Shown here in pieces: positions 54,401 to 64,000 of a DNA stretch of 64,000 nucleotides. Made by a program: the position numbers and the translations under genes. Position 1 is the stretch's first letter. The number at the start of each line of letters is the position of its first letter. The stretch covers positions 3,557,328 through 3,621,327 of the forward strand of contig WNKI01000001.1 of assembly GCA_015350385.1 (NCBI GenBank), read 5' to 3'. Origin of the DNA: Aculops lycopersici. Taxonomy: Eukaryota > Arthropoda > Arachnida > Trombidiformes > Eriophyidae. Under the pieces are notes generated by a model. It was not told the origin of the DNA. It searched no databases and saw only the letters and a list, made by a program, of their open reading frames with translations.

Positions 54401-57400
54401 GCTACCAATGGCTTTGGCATGGATCGTGTTGAGGCAAATCTAACTATCGACGCTCGCTACACCGAACAGGAGCAAGAGAAGGAGCGAAAGAGTGAGAAAG
54501 TAGAGAGAATAGAGCAGATCAAGGAAGCGATGAAGCTGGCCGATCGTTTGGAGGAACAGCGGAAGTTTGAGTCCGAGGCAAAGTTGCGCGCTCGAGAGAT
54601 TGAAGAGCGAGAGGCTCGTCGTGAGGCTGAGTTGGCAAGACGCGAGGCTCGCCGCAAAGCTGCCCAAATGGCTAGCACTCAACAACAACAACTACAATTA
54701 CAACAATCGGACGACGATAACTCCTTGCCTGAAACGAGACAGATGGCTCTGAAGTCAGGAGATTCTGACATCAGCAGTGGCCCCCAAAAGAAACAACAAG
54801 TGGTTGATTTACTCTCAACTCAACAACAAATCACCAGTCCCTCGGAATCGGAGCAACTGGGCGAGAGTTTCATTAGCGACAATGAAACTTTGGACAAGTT
54901 TACCTATGTTAACAGCCAACCTGAAACTTCCGCTCACTCGAACGAATCAACGTCCACTAAAGTGGCAAGACCCTACAGGATGCTGGAGGATTCCATTTTA
55001 TTAAAGAAGGATCGCGAAATTATAGAAACAGTGACCGAGTTCCAAGAGAACGAGCCAATGGAGGTTGATTCGTCAACAGGTGGCACTAGAGCAATCGCAT
55101 CGAGATTTGCAACGGCGACAGCGGCACAAAAGTCTGCTGTAACAGCACCAGACCAACCTTCAGGAAACTTGTCCGATTTGGAGGCCACGGATCTGGACGT
55201 TACTCAAATGGACCAATCGTCCGATTTGATGCTTGTTGACCTGAACCAAATGGCCGAGGGCCACCAGGTTAAGTTGCCAACAACGAGTGGTCGCTCAAGG
55301 TACCAGAGATTCTTCAACAATGAAGAATCCACAACCGCCGACGAGAGCGACCGAAGCTCATCGATTGCCTTGGATGGCACGGGCCGCTTGACAAGCCGTC
55401 CTTATAGACAACTCGAGGATTCTACAATACTAAAAAAGGAGCGTAATATAACGGAAACCGTCACAGAGTTTGCCGAGCAGTCAAAGGAACGACCAGAAGT
55501 GGAGGATGAAACCAAATCTGAGTTGATCAACTTGAGAGCGCCGGCAATCAAGGTGGAGAGGCGCGCGGTGAGCGACACGGAGGATATTGTATCCAGTCCA
55601 AAGGTTGAGCTTGATACAGGAAGGAGTGATAGAGACCAAGCGGGTTTAAGAGCAACCAGGATAAGAGGCGGTGATTCCTCGGTAGCAGCAGCAGCAGCAA
55701 CCGGTGATCGGCCAAGGTTGAGTTGGCGCGACAGTTACAGTCCGTCGCGTTACTCGCCACCGCCGAGGTCCGCTTCGGCCGCTTCAAGTTGGCGTGCCTC
55801 CTCGGTGGCCCGTGGTCACTCGATTCCTTCCGCAACAAGAACCTCGTCCACTTACACGCCGCCACCAAGGAGAAGCTACGAGTCCCGATACTCGTCCTAC
55901 TCGCCAAAAACCTACACGCCAAGCACCTCGAGCTACCGGAAGTACAGTCCAAGCAAGACTTATGAGCCCAGTAGTGCAAGTGCGCGATTGAGCAGGTATG
56001 ACACAGGTAAGTATAGTAGTAGTGGTATTAGTAGTGGCATTAGAGCCTACACCAGACCCTCGACGAGTTCCTATTTAGGCTCGTCAGCGTCAACGGCGGT
56101 GGCATCTAGTGCGCGAACAACATCAAGATTGGATCCGATTGGAACCGGAAGGGGCAGAGATTATGGCGCGGACAAGTCATCGGAAACTGCACAACCAAGC
56201 GATGGCACAAAGGTTGGTAGACTCGAGGTGCCAGTTGGCACAAGCGCCAGGCAGCAGCCGGTGCAAAGCGAGGATAGCGATGGATACCAAGAGGACAGTT
56301 TTATTTACACCAGATTGAAGAAATCCGAATCGCCATCGTTGGACGATGATATTCGAAGCGAGCGAAATAGATTAAGTGCAAGCCGAGATCCGAGAGATAC
56401 TCGTAGGCAGGCGGTTATTTTGGAGAGCGATGAGGGTCAAAAGTCGGACGAGTCTCAGCAAACAACTAAGTTGCCATTAGAGTCGCAAGAAGCGGTAACG
56501 CAAAAATCTGAGACTCAGGTGACTGACTCCAAGGATTCTGACTCAAAACTGTTGGCAAAAACTGAGGCCATTAAGACGATTGAGGGCGAGAAAGCAACAC
56601 CGGAAGTAGCAGCAACGACGAGAAGTCGGTGGAGAGACTCAACATATACTAGGTCTTTGTCGCCGACTTACAGAAGAAGTTACCTGGAGACAAGCAACAA
56701 AGAACCAGAAACATCGACATCAAAATTAGAAGGTAAGTTGAAAAAAGAATCGCAACAGCAAAGCCACGTACAGCTTATTCGCATTTATTTGCTTGCAAAG
56801 CTTTTGATGGAATTTGATCTCATCGCATCACAAGAGGAGAATGCTCATCCTCTCAACCCGTTAGTCCCGATTGCCTGCAACTAACAATTTCCCCTTAGCT
56901 TCAGTCGTTCCGTTGAGTGTATTAGTTTTGATTAAAATTCAGAGTGTTAACTTAAACTTTTGCCAGCGGCTAATTGAAAAGCAACAAGTGCTATTGCGCC
57001 TCTTTTTAGCCTAAAATGTGTGTCAAATTTTCCATTACGATTCTATTTGGTTTTTCTCGAAAGCACAAAAAAATTATTTTTGCTGCCGCCGCTGCTACTG
57101 ATGCTGCTGCTGCTGCTACCAATGCTACTGCCGCTGCCTCAGCGCGCATTCAGTATCACTGTATCAGCTCACAGCACCACCTGTTTGATTGACTGCCTGT
57201 CTGCCTGCAAAATGTTAGTTATGTTTGTTCCAAAGTTAATTCTTTAAACCTCCTTCCCTTTCTCTAACACGTACAGACCTACACCACTCAATTAACCACC
57301 TATTAGAAAACCTAGATTACACAACTCAAACCCGTAGACTAGCTACTAGAAGTAGACCGTCCTCCCACGAGGCCACGACATCCACAGCGGCAACAGCGAC

Positions 57401-60400
57401 AGCAACAAGTGTTGATGATGATGGGGCTAGAGTAGACAAACCGGTTGATAGATTTAGCTATGTGAGAAGGAGAATTCCCGAAAGTCCAGCTGCGCTAAAG
57501 AGGCGCTCAGAATACGAGTACAAGAAAATTGATGATATTCTATCGAGGGCTCGAGCGGCTCGTTCAAGTTTAACCGATTTAACGGATAGACTACCTAGTC
57601 CAGAGAAACAGCATACAACAGATAGGCCAGCAGCCCTCCCATCGACACCAAGAGAAATGGCAAGTAGTAGATACGAGCGTTTGTATACGAGCAACTCGGC
57701 AGCAAGCAGTCGGCCAGCTAGAGAGCCGTTGGCACTTCCGCGGAGCTCCTTGCGCGACAGGTGGTCGTCTTCCTTGAGAGACAAGCCATATAGAGACGCA
57801 CTAAAGGCTGCAACCACGGATAGCGAACCAACAGGTGATCGCGAACTAGCTCCTAGAGCCATTAGTCCCGCTGCCGAAGAGTTTGAGGTTAAAAGTCGAC
57901 GAAGCATTCATGATGTCGGCGATGAAACTGAGAAAGAGAATGAGAAATTGAGGAAAAAGTCGCTAGAGTCTAGCGAGAAAGAGGAGAAAGTTTACGAGGC
58001 TGACACTGAGCAAAGTGATGACGACGACGAAGACACTGATAACGACCGAAGTCATAGTGACAGCGATGGTAGCGAGACGAAAAAGAAGAAACCAGAAATC
58101 GGTGGGATTCAGTTGCAATCAGAGCGTGCAGTTGAGAAGCCTTCCGAAAAACTCGGTGAGGAAACTCTATCGACTAGCGTTGATTTAGTAACTAAACTTA
58201 CACGACCTAAAACTTTCTCTCTCGACACCGAAAGTGAACCTGTCACGTCGATTGAAACTGAGAGGATTGAAGATAGTGTGAAGGTTTATGGTAATATCGA
58301 AGCTGATACTGACGAGAAATCTAGACGGTCGACTCTACGCAAGGACATTAGATTTGACGAGCACACTCCAAGAGCTGATCTCGATGTGGATCAAGCAAAA
58401 GAGGAGCCAAAAATATCCGATATATCAACTAGAAAGTTGCGCGAACCTCGCCAAGCGCAAGATGAAGCACAGAAACCCGTTGATAGTAGTAGAATTGAGT
58501 ACATTTCTAAGCGTCCATCGCTGAAGAGTGACACTGAAGACCTTGACAAGCGCGTTTTTGGCCGCTCTGATAGGTCGCTTCGAACAAGTGGTAGTCCCGC
58601 TAGATTAGATCCAAGCGTGCAGATTGGCATCCCAATCGACACAAAAAGAAAAGAGTCTAAACCAGAGGAGCGCAGCCGAAATCTCCACGCTGATCTCATA
58701 GTAGATCAGCCACAAGACAACGGAAGCGCGAAACGACCAGAAACCGTTACCCCGATTTCTAAACCGGAAGTGACGAGCGATGAGAAGCCCGCGCTTGGAA
58801 GAGTAGAAGTTAAGCGAGATTCAACTCCAAAATCACACCCTGGTGCTGAAAAATCTGCTCCCGACGATAGACAGGTGTCCAAACTTCCGATCGAGGAGAA
58901 ACCTTCCACGTCGGTGAAACCTGTCGTTGTAAAATCTGTTGAAACAGCAGATAATGTTGTTGAGGAAACTAAGAAACTAACTTGGACTAGAGATCCTCTC
59001 ACTGGATTGTATGTCCGGAGAGAAGTGAGCGAAGTTAGAGAAAAGCTCAGAGAGACAAGTCCATCGAAACGAGTTGATAGATTAGAATATCTTGGGACTC
59101 GAGTCACCAAAGAACCAACGTCACGTGGAGATTCTAACCTTGAAGAGAGACAACTTGAGCAGAAGTCGCAAATTACCGACCACTCGCCGACAAAGTCGCA
59201 CAAAGAGGTCCAATTGCCTTCTGAAGACTTGTCATCTACAACTAGAGACGAGCCGTCGGCTCCTCGTCGACCTGAGGATCTGGCAACGACAAGTCAAGAA
59301 GTGGAGCCAGTGTCGGAGTCCATTCAACCTGTTGATTCAACAAGTTTTCCGATGGACTCACTACAGTCGTCAAATGTTGAGTCCACGAGAGTCACCGCTC
59401 TGCCAATTGGAACTGGAACCAGGGCCAAGTCTTCGGATGCTCGCATCATGGAAACTAGTCCCAAGAGCACAATTGTGGCTCATCCCAACCAACTTCCTAG
59501 AGATCGAGCGAGCACTTTGACAAACTTAGAGAGGAAGGATAAGCAAACAAAGTCGCCGGTGGTAAGGAGAGATTCCGAGCCCAGCGATATGGCCGATTTC
59601 GTGTTGAAACGAAGACAGAGTTGGGTCATGGACCCATCTAGCGGCCAGTATGTTCGAAAAGAAATTGTTTATAAGACTCGATTAGATTTGCAAGTTCGTG
59701 GCGACGATTCCGATCAGGAACAATCGAAGGAGCACCTGATTGTTCGCGAGCAAATTCTCACCAAGCCGCCGAAATTTTCCAAAAGTTTGCGAGCTGACTC
59801 CCAAGCTGGCGACGATATACTCTATGAAACGTATGATTTTAAGAGCAAGGCTGAGATTAAGACCGATCACGAGTGGATTGTTGATTCGGCAACAGGTGAG
59901 CGAAAGCTCAAGTTGCGCAAGGCGAAGCCTAAAGAGGACACAAAACCACTTAGAACTATGTCTGAATCATCTCTGCAACCTGTTGAGTTCTCAGCAAGCC
60001 CATTCGACAGGAGCTTCAAATTGAAGGATACAAAGAATGCTCGTGATCGTGACTCAAACTTACCGCCCACAGCTTCAACTAGTGAAACTCATTACGGTCA
60101 TTCCGAGTCTTCAATGGTCATGGTTTCAGGTGAAGAATCAGAATCGGAAGTTGATCTTGAGTTGGATCAGCCGGATGAGTACGTTGTTGATTCTGTAACC
60201 GGAAGACGAGTTCGAAAAATCCGGAGACCTCGTGCCAAGATTGAGAATAAGTTTGTCGCTCCGACAAGTGATGGGGGCCAGTTGGAGACAACAGATTTCG
60301 CTCAAATTTCAATAACTGAAGCGGCCAAAGAACCCAAGTACACGGTTGACTCGTTGACTGGTCGTCACATGGGCGAAACTCCGGATTCCAAGGTCAAAGA

Positions 60401-63400
60401 TGATGATGAAATTACTACTCGCCGCGGAGAAGCGGCACTTAAATTGGGTGAGAAGGGTGTAGTAGATTTGGATGCTGATCAACCGGAAGCTGAGTATACC
60501 ATTGACTCGGTGACAGGAAGACGCGTCAAGAAGGCTCTTAAACCGAGGAAGAAGATCGATGTTGAACCCGATTCTCTACTATCGAGCAAGTCTCTCGAAC
60601 TTACAACTCAACAGATAGATGAGGCAGCTGAGATCGATGTCGAGCAACCTGAAGAGTCGATAATTGACTCAGTTACAGGTAAGCGGATCAAGAAGATTCG
60701 CAAGCCCAAGACCGAGGCGGCCAAAGCGCCTGTTGATGGGACCACAGCTGTCGACGATCGACTAGAATCATCCGAAGCACCAGCCTCCCTAGCTGATAGC
60801 GACCAAGTAGAGATTGCCGACGAGTACGTCGTCGACGAGCTCACTGGTCGTCACGTTCCACGCAAGGTCCGTCGTCCGCGAAAGGAGTTTCCCAAGGATA
60901 ATGAGCAAAAGCCCATCCGTAAGAGTGACGCCACTCTCGAGTTATCACCAGAAACTGCGGACCAGGTGTCGCCTGATCTAGATATTGACCAGCAACCTGA
61001 GTTTGTCTTTGACTCGGTTACAGGTAAACGCATCCGCAAGGCACGCAGACCACAGACCAAACCGTCAGAAGAGTCAGAGCCGAAGCTGAAGTCGAGCGCC
61101 TCGCTCGATCTCGTAACACAGGACGACTCCGACGAAACTGCCCAGGTTGACATTGAGCAACCAGAGGAGTTTGTTGTCGATTCGATTGCCGGTAGGTGCA
61201 TCAAGCGAGCACGCAGACCGCCTGTTGAGTCAGACAATCAGTTCGAAGATCAAGCGAAACCCCGAGTCCATGAAATATTGAATACTGACGATGCTAAAAC
61301 TCAGACACCGAAAGTCGATGACCAGGAGGCTAGCGAGCAATACATTGTTGACAAGCTGACTGGTCGTCGGGTCCGCAGAATACGTAAATTACGACTCGGA
61401 GATAAGGTTGTTTCGATTGATGAACAGAACAAAGTCAAATCTGGCGAAGCCGTACAACCTACTGATCTCGACATTGATCAAAAAGTTGAGGTTTCGGTCG
61501 AATCTGTCATCGGAAAGCAAGTTCATTCGGTCCAAAAATCAGGTGTAGGTGACGAAGTTGAACCTCGAGAGGAGGCAATATCCACTGAGGATGACAAGCC
61601 TGGAATGGTCGATGTAGATGCCAGAACAGGCATGCAGATATCGAGAGCACGCAGACTTCGCGGTGGCGATCTGAAGGTTGATCAGAGGGCCAGCGATAGC
61701 CAGCACCTATCCGCCGACACACCGATTGATCTCGATGTGGATCAACCTGAGGAGTACATTGTCGACTCAGTTACGGGTAAACGCATCAAGAAGATCCGAA
61801 AGCCACGCACTGAAGCCGATGAGTCGGATGAGAAACCTGTTGATAAGCAGGTTGATACTTCTGATGTCCTAAGTTCAACTGTTGAGGGAGAGGGATTCGA
61901 GTCAGTCGACACAATTGATTCGTTGACAGGTAGGCGGGTGCGCAAGGATGAGCCGATGCAATCGGGTACCGTTGATCTCGAATTGAGGCCAGACGACCAT
62001 GACGAGTCCGTGGTGCTCGATTTGGAGCAAACGGAAGAGTTTGTCATCGACTCAGTTTCCGGTAAGCGCATCCGAAAGGTTCGTAAACCGCGAGAGGAAC
62101 GATCAGAGCTCAAGAAGATCGATTTGGCAGGACCAAGTCAATTGGAAACTGAGGATGTGGATGGTGCAAAACCACTTGATGCAACTGAGAGTGAGCAACC
62201 GATGCAAGAGTATACCATCGACTCAGTCTCAGGTAAACGAATTGGCAAAGTGCGCAAGCCGAAGGCTAGAAAATCTCTCGATCTCACATTGCAAGAGGCC
62301 GATGAAACTGCTGAGGTTGACATTGAGCAACTCGGACAGTTCGACATTGATTCAATCACCGGCAAGGGAGTCAAGAGAGTACGCAAGCCTCGTGGTGAGG
62401 CGGGCGATGAATGTGCCACCCAGAATGTAGAAGTAGATCGTGAATTAACTGACGATGAACCGACGACCGGAAATCTTGATGCAGAATCAGCTGATCTCGG
62501 TGTAGATCAACCAGACGAGTTTTTCATCGATTCTGTTACTGGTAAAGGTATAAAGAAGATTCGCAAGCCGCGAAAGAGAGTCGATGAGTCTGTGGCACCT
62601 GTCGATGGACAGTCTGAGCCACCAGAATTTATTGCTCCGGCTGAGGGGCTCGAACCGGATGATGGGTATATCGTTGACTCGTTGACTAGTGATCAAGTGC
62701 GCAAGGTCAAGAAACCAAAGCGCAAGGATGACAGCAAGTTACCTGATGATAGCAAATCATCGATTGAGATTTCACTTGCTGATGAGCCAACCGCGAATCT
62801 CGATGTAGATCAATCGGAACCTGAGTACATTGTTGACTCAGTTACAGGCGAACATATTAAGAAAATACGAAAACCCAATCGTAAATCAAAAGATCAGGTG
62901 ACAAAGTATGATAAAGGGCCAAGTGACATGCGCTTTTCGGCGCACGTTGACATTCGAGAGACACCCGAACTTGATTTGGAGCAACCTGGTGAGTTTGTTA
63001 TCGACTCGACGACCGGTAAGCGAACCAGGAAGATTCGCAAACCAAGAATTGAGAAACAAGAACCAACACTTGATTATGAGCCAACTCAAATTGGAAGTCA
63101 CCTCGATGCTCTAGAAACTGCTGCATCATCGATCGCCGACATTGACCAACAGGTGGCTGCTGATGACTACACTGTCGACGAGCTTGCCGGACGTCGTGTT
63201 CGGAAGACCCGTCGTCGTCGCAAGAAGACTAGCGATGATCAGCCAGAAGCTCGCAGTGGAGCTACGCTGCACCCTGCACCTGGAATCGAAGAAGATGAGT
63301 CAGACACGGAGCTTGAAATTGATCAAGAACCCGAATATATTGTCGATTTAGTCTCAAGCAAACGAGTTCTCAAGGCTATGAAGACTGTAGATCTCGCAAC

Positions 63401-64000
63401 TTCAGAGGATACATCTGACGTAACCTCCGATGCAAAGCAAGCGGACGAGACCACTGAGGTAGACCTGGAACAACCGGAAGAGTATGCAATCGGCTCTACG
63501 AAAGGAAGACGGGTAAGAAAGATTCGTCTACAAGAGACTGAGATAAGTCCGCAATCTAGACTCGATACTACCGATGAACCTGCATCTGTTGAATTTGATC
63601 AAGGTCAATCAGCTGAGGATAGTGATGCTGAAGTTCCAACCGATCGTCGCGTGAGGAAAGTGCGTCGTCCCAAAAAGCAGCTAGACGTTGATGATGAACC
63701 GGAAGCTGGAAGCCGCATTCTGGTATCAGATCGGCTGATCCCTACCTCAAGCGATGAGCGACCCATTGATCAAGACGACGAGCAAGAACCAGAGTTTAGT
63801 GTGAAGATGGTTACAGGTAAGCGAATCAAGAAGATTCGCAAGCCCAAGACCGAGGCGTCCGAAGCGTCAGTTGATGGGGCCGCAGCTGTTGACGATCGAC
63901 TAGAATCATCCGAACCACCAGCCTCCCTAGCTGATGGCGACCAAGTAGAGATTGCCGACGAGTACGTCGTCGATGAGCTCACTGGTCGTCGCGTTCGCAG
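51481..64000 (+). CDS. Giant kettin/zormin-like muscle protein, partial (3' end beyond window)
   Basis: Exons 51481-51953, 52045-56732 and 57277 to the window edge join in phase to at least 3,961 residues. The third exon is open for 6.7 kb without a stop. Order: Gln/Ser/Thr-rich N-terminus; an immunoglobulin I-set domain (about 171-280); a Glu/Arg coiled coil; motifs of the form EDSIIYKREREIIETVTEF at about 416, 512, 690, 1131 and 1274; a second Ig domain (about 865-961); a Ser/Tyr/Arg-rich zone; then from about 2289 roughly 28 copies of a charged repeat. Both Ig domains read RKARVEL..IEWFKD..NHGYA or NYGYA..NGRY.C. Like kettin Ig domains they lack the B-strand Cys and keep the long E-P-x-x-D-x-x-M-x-I-E-W-F signature. 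A sarcomeric scaffold or spring is the likely role. Which fly gene (sallimus, zormin) is orthologous cannot be settled here. Confidence 0.82.
58983..64000 (+). repeat. Tandem charged protein repeats, about 28 copies, continuing off the window
   Basis: Coding repeats with core EYIVDSVTGKRIKKIRKP, usually preceded by an acidic D-L-D-V-D-Q-P-E segment and followed by a variable Asp/Glu/Lys spacer. Core starts lie near 58983, 59622, 59871, 60174, 60333, 60489, 60651, 60819, 60996, 61164, 61335, 61488, 61603, 61749, 61900, 62034, 62205, 62334, 62514, 62664, 62817, 62988, 63159, 63324, 63477, 63620, 63786 and 63957. Typical period is 50-60 residues. The first two copies are divergent (WTRDPLTGLYVRREV, WVMDPSSGQYVRKEI). 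Confidence 0.9.
63810..64000 (+). repeat. Near-identical duplicate of 60672-60861
   Basis: The last 190 bases repeat the segment starting at 60672 with roughly a dozen mismatches, at a constant offset of 3,138 bases (1,046 codons). Other repeat copies are far more divergent, so this is a recent copy event. It runs into the window edge. Confidence 0.85.

Noticed and set aside
57458..57907. 149-codon minus-strand frame, with similar ones at 58706-59203, 60851-61237 and 61742-62113
   Set aside because: They are antisense shadows of the open repeat exon; their apparent repetition only mirrors the sense repeats.
58288..63351. Series of 60-140-codon plus-strand frames
   Set aside because: They are in the +1 frame relative to the uninterrupted repeat frame and have no start or splice support.
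59541..64000. The DNA repeats considered as a satellite or CRISPR-like array
   Set aside because: The period varies, the third codon positions diverge, and the frame is kept throughout, so these are protein-coding repeats.

Overview
The window is nuclear DNA from a small-genome, intron-poor animal, most likely an arthropod and plausibly a mite. Supporting signs are spliced genes with GT..AG introns, a tandem pair of insect-type GMC oxidoreductases, a Cad99C/protocadherin-15 cadherin, a kettin-like muscle giant, a sarcolamban-like micropeptide and many CAA/CAG-coded Gln/Asn runs. Housekeeping genes that are intron-rich in most animals (SHMT, OLA1, DDX47, HRS) are single-exon here. About 14 protein genes occupy 64 kb. 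The mite placement is inference from gene content and architecture only.

Layout: 0-5.7 kb holds two tandem GMC oxidoreductases, the second enclosed by an imperfect inverted repeat. 5.7-11 kb has no recognisable gene and probably contains 5' exons and control DNA. 11-20.7 kb is a five-exon Cad99C/PCDH15 orthologue with a tRNA-derived SINE in intron 3. 21.3-22.9 kb is a divergent Cys-loop channel. 25.9-28.2 kb is a prenylated MYPT-family PP1 regulatory subunit, convergent with SHMT (28.5-29.9 kb, minus). 31.6-33.2 kb is an HRS gene that lacks the VHS domain. OLA1 and RpL13A follow on the minus strand, and both RpL13A introns carry box C/D snoRNA candidates. A 32-codon sarcolamban/sarcolipin-like ORF sits at 36.9 kb (minus). 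41.3-46.2 kb is a large MFSD6-like transporter, followed by a bHLH factor and DDX47. From 51.5 kb to the window end runs a giant kettin/zormin-like muscle gene whose last exon stays open for 6.7 kb to the edge and contains about 28 copies of a charged repeat built on D-S-V-T-G-K-R-I-K-K-I-R-K-P.

Themes: muscle (the giant Ig/repeat protein and a SERCA-type micropeptide), endosomal sorting (HRS), ribosome production (RpL13A with its snoRNA candidates, DDX47), one-carbon metabolism (SHMT) and membrane or microvillar biology (Cad99C, channel, MFSD6-like). The strongest candidates for something undescribed are the tandem-repeat half of the giant muscle protein, the unlisted micropeptide, and the intronic snoRNAs.
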